Source: Gaeumannomyces sp. JS-464 | Taxonomy: Eukaryota > Ascomycota > Sordariomycetes > Magnaporthales > Magnaporthaceae | Assembly: GCA_002197995.1 (NCBI GenBank) | Contig: NGZR01000003.1 | Span: forward strand, 2,976,001-3,040,000 | Length of the DNA stretch: 64,000 nucleotides | Direction of reading: 5' to 3' | Part shown: positions 45,531-58,079 of the stretch, piece after piece | Position numbering within the stretch: position 1 is the stretch's first letter | Layout of the letters: each line of letters opens with the position of its first letter | Program-made: the position numbers and the translations under genes | The notes under the pieces: generated by a model | Told to the model about the DNA's origin: nothing | The model's database searches: none | What the model saw: the letters and a program-made list of their open reading frames with translations, nothing else

Positions 45531-48500
45531 TCGTGGCGATGTGGTGGCGCGGCTGAACTGGTATTTGGTGCAAACTGTCTGAGGTGGTGCTAGAGCAGCA
45601 CTGACGCGCGACCTCCTGCATATCATTCGGCAAGCATACCGTCAGGAGGCTCGCAATGTGCATGCATTGGGAGGAGGGTGCCACGGTGGAAAGAATGCAT
45701 GAAACCTCTACATAAGCCCGACTGGGGTTGCTTTTTGGTAGACAAACGGCCTTTTCTTCGTTGTATCGCGTTGATCTTGTTTTCATTCCCCAACATTCCC
45801 AACCGGTCGTCCGTAGCGAGTCCCTTCTCACATTCTATCTCGCCTGCGACATACATTCTCTCTAGTTATGACTTGGTGCCGCCCAAATTCATTACAGTCC
45901 CCCGCATCCCTGGTTATTGGGAACGTATCCGCCTCCACATTTGTTCGAGTTCACGCATATGAGGATAGCGATAGAGCAGAGGTGTGACACATCCCAAACG
46001 AATAATAATAACATAGACCAAATCCTTGATGGGGGCGTGTACTATAATAATGCACGCATGATACGTTGACCAAAGGTCATTCTTTTCCCAGGCGTGCTGC
46101 AGCATGATGCGCAGTGATATGTTCAGCCATTCGTTACAACGTTGGCTCTGCCAATAGCTTCACTTCCCAATTCCCCGATCAGGGTCATTTATCAGCCGTG
46201 TCAGAAACACCAGCGACAATTCGCAGGTCCTCTCTGTGCCAGGGAGTATGAAAAATACTGGGAGATGAGATATTATGTTTCTCGTGGTGAACGAGCATGT
46301 AGTTATTTGTCTCACCTTCCGGCATCAGTCGCCAATAGCCGGCTCGACTTTGACCACCACCTACTCTTGCGGGGGTTTTGCTTTACGACCGCCAGCATTC
46401 TCGATTATCGTTTATTGGTATAGCTTTGTAATTTTCATCAAGAGCTCCAGATATTTATCAGTGGAATAATTCTCATGTTTTGCAACAGTTCTACAAGATA
46501 TATAGTAAACACGCATCTAGCAGCCATCCCGTAACTTTATATAGTTTAAATGCCTGCCTTCAGAATGGGATATTATCGGCTTTATCATAAAAGGTTGCTC
46601 GGATGGCTATGGCAGACCGTGTTTGAATATACATAGGTAGAAACGTTCGAATTATCCTTTTTTTTTTTTTTTTTTTTGGTATTACTACTTAACCCATCCG
46701 TCATAGGAAAAAAAAAGAGAGTAAACATAACTAACTCTAAGTGAACAGGAATTTGCTGTCTACAGCAACATAACATACCACAAGGGGACTCTGCTCGACG
46801 GGAGGTTTCCTAATCTGGGCATAGTGAGTAATCACGAAAAACATAAGTTCATTTTTGGCATATCAAATATAAACGGCTTCAGCACCATAAGTTTTATCTA
46901 CAACACCATTCATTGTCTGTCGGGTTCAGGGCCGGAGTCTGATCGGAACATGTGAAGTGCGGTCAACTGGCGGGGATTTGTGATGGATGGACATTTTTCG
47001 GGTTGTGCTGCCGGCGCGACTGTCGGACCCCTGGCGGGTCTGTCGAGCTGGCGGCACGTGGCCGTCGAGCAACAGCTGGCTCAGAGTAAGACGGCAGCAT
47101 GGACGGATGGGTGGCAAAGCTCCAGATGGTCAGGACTGGAACTTCACCTGGGAGGTTAATTGGGGCAATTAGAAAAGTACACGCGACCGCGATTTCGGAG
47201 CATCGGCCTGTGTCAACAGGAGATCGCAGGAGTCAAGCCTATCAGGGCGGGATGCGTGGATCCAGGGGGCGTGCGTTGAGCCGCTCATTGCTTGGCAGAT
47301 CACTGTTGATGCCCGATCTGGCCCGGGCAAGAATGATGACTGGCCGGGCCAGCGATGCCACTTAGCGGCAGGGGGAGAGCGAAACATAGCTGCTCCCGTG
47401 GCGAGCATGACCTCGGCGTGTGTCGCGCTGTCTCCAGGCAGGGCCGCACACGAGTGCATGCGAGTCTCTCCCCAACATACGGCATCTCCCCATTGGTGCG
47501 GTGGGCTGTTGTGGTCGAGCCGTGCAGCAGATGGCGTCAAAGAGAACATTCCGCTGTCATACGTTTTGAGAGTCCCTCTACGGACTGGCCGCGACAGCGC
47601 TTCTCTTGACTAGGGTATCGCAGGTGCCATTGGTGAACAATGAACGATATAGGAGGATAGGGTGCAAAGCTGGACGAGCAAGTGCCGGCCTGGCTTAGAC
47701 ACCCGGGGTCGAGACTCCTGGCGCAGTTCTTCGGTTCGAGGAAAGGAAAACAAAACAACTAAAGCACAAACGCCCTCGAGCTGATTGCTTGACACAATTA
47801 ACTGGCGCCTCGGGATGGGGAGTCCTTTACGCAGCTCCATGGGCGGGCCAAAGAAGGGCGAGATCGCCCGCGGTTGACACCTCTGGTGGACGACTGCACA
47901 CGCCTTTCTCGGCACTCATGCATGTGCAGTCGCGCCCAAGACAAACCTGTGGCAAAATGGGAGCGGCCGCCGCAGACATTCATGTATATCCCATGTCATG
48001 TGGCGCAATGCCGTTTTCGGTGGACGATGGCGAAGGGAAAAAAGGCGCGGGGGACTTATGACTTGGTCAGCCGAGACGCCAAACCGATAGCCGCCTGATC
48101 GGCCACCACGGGCGGTGCGATGAACAAAATCCAAAAAAGAAAACCTGGGCCTGAAGTTTGAAGGGGTCTTGACGGATACGCAAAGTATTTTCACAGAAGA
48201 CAGCGAGCGTGGGTTGTGCGCGTGAAGAGGGGAGTGGCGAGCAGCTTGGTGCGGATAGCTTCATCCAAGCGACGGGCTGCCCGAGACTCGCGGACCCGAT
48301 TTTGGTACTTGCACTTGGAAGCGAGCTAGTATGGGCAATCAGAGACCAAAACGCACAAAAACAAACTGAAAAGAACGAGCTCAATTACGGCTAACCATTC
48401 ATGTCAATCATGAAGGCGACTACATGGGTTTGTCGGGGCAGACTGCCGTGCGCGCCGGGAGGTACCCATTTGTCGCATCGCGTTCGGATGCGCCCGCGAC

Positions 48501-50340
48501 ACGCAATATTTTTTTTTTTTTTTTGAACAAGACGTGACGATGCCGGATCTAGAACATTTGCCCAAGGAAAAAAAAGGGCCTACGCAGCCAGGGTGGGCTG
48601 ACAGGTCATGGGGCCAAGATGCAAACCATCTAGCGGTGAGTCAAATAACCTCACTCCTGCCATGGATAATGGAGGTGTGGCATCGAAGAAAGCAGAGAAG
48701 ACGGGGACGAGGAGGAAGGGTAGATTCGGGGGGGCATGCTCGAGATCAGAAAAAGTGACAGAGCTGGCTGGGCCAAGCGATCTTATCAGAGTTGTGAGCG
48801 GCCAGAGGTACAAAGTGGATAGCATGTTGTTGGAGCCGGCCAATCACAAAAAACCGCGACCCTTGGGCTGGGGCCCAAACGCTCTTTTTGTTTTATTCCT
48901 ATTTTGCGCCTGCAACCGTGCCGCATCATTTTCTCATTCGACACCTTGGCTGATTTCGTCACTCACCATGCACCGCAACGGGCTTAGCGGCTATTATCCG
49001 CACGAGGCGTGTGTGCGCTTGAGTGGTCCAGTGGAGATCGGGTGGGGGAACCTAGAACCAAAGGTCCCTTGTCCAGCGGGCAGAATTGAAGGACCGGGTG
49101 GGAAGCGGGCTGCGTTGATCGAGGTCGATAGAGAAAGAGCGCGAGGGGGAAAAAAGAAGCGCGAACAAGGGCCGCGGATGGATGTGCTCACCCACCGCCC
49201 GCTATCCTTACCAGTCGCATGCACACTCCATTTACGAACGCGCCCGTGTCGGTGTCGAGCGCATCCAAGGCACGAGCGAACCCGACATTTCGGTTCTATG
49301 CTGGAGAAAACTGTCTGACGTGCCTGGCCCGACATTGCCATGGGAATTAAATCTCGTAAAGTGCCGACGCGCAAGAGTGCGCTCTGGTGTCTGCAGCTCC
49401 GGGCGATGCGAAGAAACACACGCGGTTCGCGCAAAAGATAGAATACATGCAGGCATGAATGGCGAGCGATGAGGCGCGCTGTTTGGCACGATGAGATTTG
49501 ACGATCCGAGGCGCAGGCGGGCAGGTGTGAGTGACGTGTAGACACCACCGCTCCGGGAGCACGACAATCATGTGCGTGTGTTGATGGCTGTGAGAGCGCC
49601 CTGGCCTCTCCACTCTCTCTCATCGCTTGACGTGGCTGGACTGGGAGCGACGAGAAGGGTGCGACATGACCTCGGGCAAGCTTCAAACGCAAGGGAGCCT
49701 TCCATCGCCCGCTCGACCAACGGCGAGGCGATGTGCGGTGGGTGGAGAGAAGCAAGCCGGAACGTTTCAATGCAAGGACACCTGCCTCGTCGAGCAGCCA
49801 TCAGCCAGCACTGCAAGGAGCTCGGGCCCCGGCCGGCATTTTCCTCAGGCGGCGACGGCCCAAAAGCGCGGGAAGCTATAGATTTTGTGGGCAGCCGGGA
49901 TGGTGCCTGGGACGCCCGCGGCTGGGCTGGCAGGAAGGGAGCTGCAATTGGGATTGTGTGGCAATGGCCGTGGTGGGAGGAGGAAGGGAATGGGGGAATG
50001 GACGGGGGCATGTGGGTGGTGGTGGTGGTGGGTGTGGTGGTCTGGTGTGTGCAGGTCGTGTGCTGCAGCGGCGCGCTGTGCTTTGGTGTGCGCCGCCCCT
50101 TGGAGTGATTCTACTGATTGCGCCGCGACCCCCGCCGTCATATATAAACACGGGTGCCCACCACCACCGCGCCCGAACCCGTCCCGACCCTCTCCCCTCT
50201 CCTTTCTAGATTCTCTCCCACAGCCACGACTCTTTGAAAAATAATCCCACGCTTGTGAGACTTTTGTCAATCGAATTCAATTCTTCAGCCACCGTCCCTG
50301 TATTTTTTTCTCTGTCCAAGCAGCAACAACATCCAGCAAA
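45531..50340. other. Large intergenic region between the E2 and histone H1 genes
   Basis: 4.8 kb without a recognisable gene on either strand. AT-richer in 45,900-46,900; poly-T runs at 46,658-46,677 and 48,509-48,524. The open frames present are short or lack any conserved motif. The right end holds the H1 promoter with a TATA box. Confidence 0.5.
50141..50148 (+). promoter_or_regulatory. TATA box of the histone H1 gene
   Basis: TATATAAA sits 200 bp upstream of the H1 ATG, with a C/T-rich leader between, as in many strongly expressed fungal genes. The transcription start itself is not visible. Confidence 0.5.
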
Positions 50341-51562
50341 ATGCCTCCCAAGAAGACCGAGTCCACCAAGCCTGAGGGCGCTGCTGCTCCCAAGCCCAAG
50401 TCGACCAGCTCCCACCCCTCCTACCAGGTATGTTCCCACGACATCGGATCTTTTGGGATATGGATCAATGCTAACGGGGCTCTAGGCTATGATTACCGAC
50501 GCCATTATCAATGTAATTACACGTCTTTCCTTGCCTCGCGCATAGTGCACGCGTGTGGGCCTCGAGCGTCTCCGGTCGCGAACAGTGGCAGCGCTCGGCG
50601 CAATTGTCGTGACCGCAACGCGACGCACGCGCGGCCTTTTTCGCTCACACGAAACCATATGCTGACCCGTGATTTCCTGCAATTCAGCTCAAGGACCGCA
50701 ACGGTTCCAGGTAAGCACCGTCCCCTTTGGTCACCACCCCGCGCTGCCAGGCCATGCATCGCGCTGCCCTGGACAAGCGAAGCTATCCAGAGCTTCACAG
50801 AATGCATTGGGCTAACAACTCGTCCACAGCCGCCAATCCCTGAAGAAGTACGTCAAGGCCAACAACAAGCTTGAGGTCACCGATGCCATGTTCGACTCTC
50901 TGTTCAACAAGGCTCTGAGGAACGGCGTCGACAAGGGTGTTTTCCAGCAGCCCAAGGGTAAGTCGCGTCGCCTTGCCTGCACTACTGACAGCGGATTGTT
51001 CCAGGAAAGCCGCTGCCTGTCTGCTCGCCGTGACTACACCCTTTGCTTGTGTGTCCATGCCGCTGACTCGCTTGCTTTCAGGCCCTTCTGGTGGCACCAA
51101 GCTGGCCAAGAAGGTCCCTGCCCCCAAGAAGGAGGCCGGTGAGAAGGCGAAGAAGCCTGCTGCTCCTAAGAAGGCTGCCGCTCCCAAGAAGGAGGCTGCC
51201 GCCAAGGAGAAGAAGGAGACTAAAGAGAAGAAGGCTGCCACGAAGGAGAAGAAAGAACCAAAGGAGAAGAAGGCCGCTGCTGCCCCAAGAAGGAGAAGAA
51301 GGAGCCCAAGGAGAAGAAGGCTGCCGCGCCCAAGAAGGTGAGTCACTCTGCCCGTCGGTTCATTCTGCAGGCTGCCGCTAACACGAAGGATCCACAGCCC
51401 GCCGCCGACAAGGCTCTGTCAAAGACCAAGACTGGCCGTGTCACCAAGCCCGTGGCAGCTAAGCCTGCAGCGAAGAAGGCGACACCCGTAAAGAAGGCCG
51501 CGACAACTAAGAAGCCTGCGGCCAAGAAGGCCGCCGCCGAGCCTGCTGCCGCTGCTGCATGA
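50341..51562 (+). CDS. H1: Linker histone H1
   Basis: Six exons: 50,341-50,427, 50,486-50,512, 50,688-50,710, 50,830-50,957, 51,082-51,337 and 51,398-51,562; product about 228 residues. The globular winged-helix domain reads HPSYQAMITDAIINLKDRNG, SSRQSLKKYVKANNKLEV and NKALRNGVDKGVFQQPKG, preceded by a short basic Pro-rich head. A long Lys/Ala/Pro tail follows, with repeated PKK and KEKK blocks. It binds linker DNA and compacts nucleosome arrays. Exons 2 and 3 are very small (27 and 23 nt). One base is missing in CCCC 51,283-51,286; without it the tail would be read as Arg-rich and lose its Lys pattern. The corrected frame ends in AAAEPAAAAA at 51,562. Confidence 0.93.
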
Positions 51563-53761
51563 GCAGTCCACCGCAGACCCATCCATGACTTTCACTTATC
51601 TGTTCATGTGTGTGCGTGTTTGTGTTGATGGGGTTTAACACTGGCGTTCAACCGGCGTGGGGTACAGGCTTTTTTATTGCTACACTTTTTTCTTTTTTTT
51701 TGGATCGTTTTGGGCTATGGTTTTATTGCTTGTTATGGCAATCAGGGCTGGGAGTTGTTATTTTGATGAGGGCTCGGGTATTTCATGATGGTGGGAGGGT
51801 CCTTTTTGCTCTTCGGCCAGTCGAGGCGGTCAGTGACAGCGCCATTCGGGGCGATGCGCGTCGGGCGCACGCCATTTTCTCATTTTCCCACCCCTGGCAT
51901 TTTCTATCATCTTCTCCTCGGGAGTGCGCGCTTCCTTACGTATATACCCGCATATTATTATTTTCTTTTTTCTTGCATTGTTTCTTGAGAAGCACGCACT
52001 TGGTTCGGGAGAGAAGACCAGAAGATCATCAAAAGGGCAGGCACAGCATCGGCCAGCCCGCATTCGACAGATGTCGCGGCGCGGGAGCCCTGGCCTGGGA
52101 AGAAAAGAGCGCCGAGCCACGTTTCGATTTGTTGCAGGCCAGAGGGAGTCTTGGAGAGGCTACGGGCGGTTCTGGGACTCGGAAAAAGCTGGGAAGATTT
52201 TGTAAGTATATCGAAATTATATTACGGCAACAATGTGTTCATCATCGCCGTGCCATGTCTCCTGTCAGTGACATGAAGGCGAGGCCTGTCTTGGGGCGTG
52301 GATGCGGGTTGTTTATGGTAGCTTTTTTTGGTCTTGAGACTGGACGGATTTGGCAGTCCTTTCGGTTGCTCATACGCGCCCCTGGGTGGAGGTGATGATC
52401 AAGATAGGGGCTATCACGTGATGGGATGTCTTGGGCTTCTTTATCTTGAGCTTCCGTTGCGGATCCGCCCTTGCCAGTAGGTAGGTCGCTCTCTGACAAT
52501 GACTGCATGGTTCCTAGGTCCCTCGTCTGCCATCCACCTTGAAGAGCCCCGCGGCGCACGTGCTCCCTCAGTCTCTCACCTTGTTCGGCAGATTGGGCAC
52601 GGTTCTTATGGCGCCGAGTGAAACGCGAGAACGTCTTTGTCCACGCCCGGTTCCCCGTTTAGCACCCACGTCGTACGCGCCACCAGTCCCATGCATTCCT
52701 TCTTGGGGCACTTACACCCCAGGTTCCCCGTCCGGACCCTGACGGCGGGGCTGCATTTTACAGGCCTCGGGGATATGCAGAGGAGACTGTGTTTATTGGT
52801 GATGGGGGCACAGAGTCTGGTGCCTTCAAGCGCCGCCGTCTTGCTGTAGACCTCCCAGTTCTGGCCAGGGGGATATCAACCTAAGGTTTGTGCATGTGCG
52901 CCCATCAGGGCGGCTAGCTTGGAGCTTTGAACCTGTTTTGTTTGAAGTTGGAGGGGATGGCGCTGGTATGGCTCGTGCACAACACCCGCTAGCTTGTCAG
53001 ATATGGCGTGCATCCATCACTCTCCCAAAGAGAAGAGACAGCAAGACAGTCCGCCAGTCAGCAAAATTCAACGGGCATGACTGGGCTGTTGATTGAAGCA
53101 CTCGTTCTGGCATGGGAACGCTCCTTGTTTATCTGCCCTCTACCACGCGCCAAATGACGCGTACCCTGCGGACCTCTCGGAGAATTGAACCTGTATCGCT
53201 GCTCTTTATTTTCTGGCTGTTGTGCTCCGGATTGATTTTCTCAACTCGGGCTCGTCTGCTCGCCTGCACGGTGTGACCAAGGCCGAAAGCTCGCTCATTG
53301 CTGGGAGCACTGGGCGGGCAGGCACGAAGGTTCCCACCGATCAACCTAATCCACCCCTGCGTGCGCCGATTCCCCTGTCGAGCTGGACCCGACAAACCGA
53401 CCCGCACTTGCTCAGCGTCCCGCATCCCGCGTCGTCCGGCCCCCATTCGTGTGAACTCGATTGCGGGAGAGTCTGAAGTCTGGTCCGACATTAAGCCTCG
53501 AGCCCAACCGGTAGCCGCCCAACGCCTTGGTGCTTCAAGCTGTCCTGGCCTCAACGCTCGGCTGGCGACAATGGACGCAGCCGCAATTGCTGCTCTGCCG
53601 ATCATCCTACCCTGAATGAAGCACGGCAAGCTCCCCACCCGCCCCCAACCGCCTCCAGGGCGCCACAGCGCGCACCACGTACAACGCCCTGTACGCCTTG
53701 TCTGGAACCTGTGCGCCTCTCCGGCCCGGCCACCTCTCCTCTCCGCCGTGCCCCGAATACG
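51563..53761. other. Intergenic
   Basis: H1 3' flank followed by 2 kb without recognised genes, then the promoter of the proline-rich protein gene. Confidence 0.5.
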
Positions 53762-56003
53762 ATGGCAGGCGACTCCAACAACCCATTTCGCCGCAAGGGC
53801 CCCTCCTTCGCGACCCCTCCGCCATATCCGTGCCCAACTTCCCCAGCACCCACACGAACAGCAGCGTCGGCACACGCAGCGCCTCCCCCGCCAGGGGTCA
53901 CCACTTCAACCAGGCCCTCGAACCCGCCTCCTCCATCCCGACCCCGGTGTCCAGCAGCGAGCTCTTCAAGCAGCAGCTTCAATCCTTGCCCAAGTCCGCC
54001 CAAGCCCCTCCATCGACCACGTTCCAGAAGCCCAAGCCTGTCAAGAAGGTCCGCGTCCAGTCGCCACCACCCTCGTCGCCCGAGTCTGCCCACGACGCCG
54101 ACTTTGACGCTCGATTTCCCCCGGATCCAGATGGCTCCCCGGCGGGGTTGGCCCTGCATCACCCCCCACGGAGTGACAGCGAATCTGACGAGAGCGAGGC
54201 TGCGGCGGACGATGATCCCTTTGTCGGCGGTGGTAGCTCCGCGCCATCGACACACCAGCTTGGTGACGATGGGACGGGCGTTACTAGCCGTTATGCGGGT
54301 GGGCTGGCGGGACGAGACAGCCGGGACCCTCATGGGGCGGAACAACATCAGCAGGCTTCATCGGCCTCCTCGGGTCGCACGCCGCCGAACCCATTCCAAC
54401 GCACTCTAGGGGACCTGGAACAACAACACAAGGACGGAACGGCTGGTGGGGCTGCGGCGGCGTCTCCTGTTGGCAAGGCGCCACTAGACGTCGACGCGTT
54501 TAGACGACTGCTGATGACGGGCCAGTCAAGGGCGGCGGCGAATCCTCACGGTCACCACCCACACCAGCAGCATGCGAACCCGGCACAACCTTCAACAGCG
54601 CACAACCAGGCTGACGCTGCGAGCATTACGGATGCCTCGTCGATATCGCGACAGTCCATCTCTGACGAGCGCTCTAGTAGCGGCAACCCCGCAACGGAGA
54701 CGCCTCGCACATCACATGAAATATCGGAGCCCGAAGGCGAGGAGGAGCAACACGGCCTGATATCTTCATACACGGCGCAGCCGCCGCGGGCGACGTTGCG
54801 CAAGAAGCCACCACCGCCGGCTTCGAGACATGGAAAACTAATAAAGGTGGAGCTGGGAAAAGACGGCTCCAATGGAGTCGCCCAATCAAGGCAGGACGAC
54901 GCCGGCCTGACATCACCCACAGGCTCTTCAACGGACTTGAACAAGCCACTTCCGCCCGCGCCGAGACAGCAGGTGGACGATTTCAGGGAGAGTGTTTTTG
55001 ACCGGGAGGCTGCCGGCAAGATCCCAGAGGTTGACATCGACCCTGATGCCCCAGATGCGGAGATGCCAGCACCACGGCCGCCGACGCCGCCCAACATATC
55101 CCACTCCACAACAGCGCCAGTGCCGGCTTCGCAGACGCAGCCCCAAGAGTCTCTTGTCAGCCGCTTCTCGACGTCGGCCGCCAGGAAACCCGCGCCACCA
55201 CCCAGGAGACAAGCGCACGGGAGGAGCGACAGCAGGGCTACTATAACATCCAACACGTCTCTGGCATCCCCCACAATGCCTACCCACCCACCCTACTCAC
55301 CATTGAGGGAAAGTCGGATTGATGGAGCGGACCAGGGGCATGAGCGCAGAGTCTCGTCGGAATCGGTTCGCTCCCGATCATCAAGCATGCGAACCCCTGG
55401 GACGGCGCCGCCCGCCCCGCCACCCCTCGCCGACCTAACAACACTGCCGCTCCGTCACGCCGGGCCTCAAATGGACCTGGGCCTTCGCCCTCACCAGGTG
55501 GCCTTTCCGGAATACCATCCCCAGCGGCAAGCCCGGATGTTGCCATGACGAGCGGACACGAGGATGAGCGCAGTTCGAACCTTCCCATCACTCCCCCGAC
55601 AACCAGCGCGAATATCAAGAACAATAATACCCCCAGTCCTAGCAACTCGATCAAAAGGCCGACGGCGGTGCCCCCACCCCCGCCACCCGCAAGACAGCAT
55701 TCGATGCGCAGTGGTGCCGGTCGACCTGCAAGCATCAAGAGCGTCGACTCTATATCACGGCGGGCGGAACCCAGGGAGAGTGGCCCGACGTCTGCTCCAG
55801 GGCCGCCTCCGCCTCCGCCTCCACGGGGTCGTGGTGGTAGCCGCACCGCCGGCAGCACTGCAGACAGCAGCAAACGCAACAGCAACAGCGATGTTGCGAT
55901 TTCAGGTGGAGGAGAACTTACACCCGGTGGAACAGAGAACATATTGGCGGATCTGGACGCGCTGCAGAGAGAGGTTGATGCACTCAGGGGGCAGATATCT
56001 TGA
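53762..56003 (+). CDS. Proline/serine-rich, largely disordered protein with C-terminal coiled coil
   Basis: An intronless frame starting MAGDSNNPFRRKGP and ending ENILADLDALQREVDALRGQ, 747 residues if two missing bases are restored: in the G/C run 53,796-53,803 and in CCCC 55,423-55,426. It is rich in Ser, Pro, acidic patches and polyproline stretches (PPPPPP near residues 640 and 690), with KPVKKVRVQSPPPSSPES and NPFQRTLGDLEQQ as the more conserved-looking islands. The last 20 residues form a heptad-like helix. I believe similar proteins occur in other Sordariomycetes, but I do not know a function. The proline tracts suggest SH3- or WW-domain partners, for example in cortical actin or polarity, which is inference only. 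Confidence 0.7.
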
Positions 56004-58079
56004 TAGGTCAACGATGTTTTCTGCGGGATCAGTGAAGCTGGGGGAACACGCCCTCCTTTTACGGCCATATGATAATGGGAGAAAGGGGTTCATGTGTTGC
56101 TATGGCTTAATCAGGACAACTAGCATGTTGAAAGTATCTGCACTTGGGCGTCGTGGTTGCAGTTTTTTGAGTCTCTGGGTGTTATCTCTATCACTTGTAA
56201 CCTCATTTGCGATTTTGTGTTTACTGTACTTAAAAGGGATGGGTTATCGGAAGTGCAAATAAACGGGCTAGCAAATCTATCATGGCTGAATGATGAGGTG
56301 TTATATATAGTTGCCGCACTCAATATAAACAGCTACGGTGGCGAGGTTTCGCTGGTATTTATATAGCGGCCGTGGCCTAATTACAGGTTGTTGAACAAAC
56401 GGCAAAGTATGATCATGGGTCCCAAAGAGAGATATTGTCAAACACCTACGTTTCGCTAACCATCGCTTTAGAAAGTAATGAGAACCCAAGGCTCTGTTAC
56501 TTGAGCGAGGGGCAGCCATCAACCACATGGGTGGTAAGAAAAACATCCCAAAAACATACTCTTCGAATTGTACACATTTTCTTTTCATCAACTCGTTGGG
56601 TAATTCGAAACGTTTACCCAGACTTTGAGCTCGACGACGTCCTGGGTGCCCTCGGAGGACAGGTCGGGGACCACGTCGATACCGCCACGAGGCAGCTTTA
56701 GCTCAAGTATGTGATCGGTTGCGTCATCATCTAATAGGGCAGACGGGGATGCCGCAAGCGACGCTAGAGCTTTCTTTACAGCGAGCGGAGCTGCATTGCA
56801 ATGGAAACATAGTGGATAACTTGACGTAGTGTCTGCCAGGTGATTAACGGAAACGAAAGCAGAGGTAGAAAAAAGGGCGAGGGAAAAAAAGGAGCGAGCC
56901 AGTATTTTAATGCAACCAGGAAAGTCCAGCTAAAGAAATTGCTGGAAACTCTGTACCGCGAAAATTCTCACTTTTCCCAGTATGGCCCGGGTAGCTCCAG
57001 GTTGGGTAATGCCGCCTATTCCATTATAACCTTCTTAGCGAGAAGCATTAGGATCAGACTGATGGACAGGGAATTACCTGTGGCACTTATAAATTTTAAA
57101 AATTAATATGTTTCTAAATGGTAGCTTGTGGTGAGTTGCTGAATCTAGTTAAGGTCACATGGCAAGACTTTATTGACACTGGCCACATGGAAGCTGGCAA
57201 GGCCCATAACACTATTAACAGGTCTCAACCGCACTCTGGCGTTCTTCTTGTCCTTAACCTAGAGGCTTTATTCTGGTTTCACTTGTATTTTAAATCCAAA
57301 TACCAGGGTCTCACTAAATTTGACATCATTAACCATACAGGGCAGGGTAGCCCAACTCCTCTAGCAATTTCTTTTTCAAGAAATGCTGGGCAGTAACTGA
57401 TAGATCGGTGGTCCCAGAGCGTTGCAGACGGCAAGTTACATTTGGCTCTGCCACCGTGCCACTGTGCGACGTCAACTGTGTGAAGTCGAGTCCATAACGG
57501 CCGACTGACTACCCGGCGTCGCCTTTCCGTGGCGGCACAGTTGGCCGGGATAAGTCTCGCAAATCCTAGGTGGGCATGCCGGCAGCGCGGCGGGGCCTAG
57601 CACGATGCGCCTCGTCTCGTTGGAGACAACGGATGCTAGCTGAGCTGTGAACAGCATCAAATAGGTGGTGAACTCAGTTGTGCCGCGTCACCACACGGCC
57701 TCGAAATCCGCCTAAACACCATCCTCTGCATACGGAATGAAGCTCCCAGCTGTCGATGTGCTTTGTCGCGGCCCGCTGAAACACGGCAAGGGGCCCGAGG
57801 GGGACGTCCGGGTTCAGACGACGCCGAGACGCAGCAGGCGACTGCACAAAGCATAATTGAGAGGTGTCGTAGCATCCCGACAAGGCTTGATGCGCGGGGT
57901 GGAAATGCTAAATCGTGCGGCTGCGTTCTATTGAAACAAGCACTCGCGCGCGCGATCCCGACGCTTCATGTTCGTCGACATGGTCACTTGGCTATTGCCC
58001 TTCTCTCCTTCATTCCCCCCACCCCCTCCGCCATTCAGCGGGTAGTTATCCTGCATAGATCTCTTGACGGGGCTTGAGG
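56004..58079. other. Intergenic, AT-richer, with one unassigned open fragment
   Basis: No complete gene was recognised. Composition is mixed, with AT-rich patches (56,100-56,500 and 57,000-57,350). The minus-strand stretch 56,588-56,842 is a coding-like island described separately. Confidence 0.5.
56588..56842 (-). pseudogene. Unassigned coding-like fragment, possible last exon or gene remnant
   Basis: Eighty-five stop-free codons ending at TGA 56,588-56,590. They include VKKALASLAASPSALLDDDA and ELKLPRGGIDVVPDLSSEG, GC-rich at third positions inside AT-richer surroundings. No ATG heads the frame, and a possible splice acceptor (TGCAG) precedes APLAVKKAL. I do not recognise the protein. It could be the final exon of a gene whose other exons have decayed, or chance. 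Confidence 0.3.

Noticed and set aside
48608..49318. 236-codon plus-strand open frame in the E2-H1 interval
   Set aside because: No motif, low-complexity ends and no splice or start context; most likely chance.
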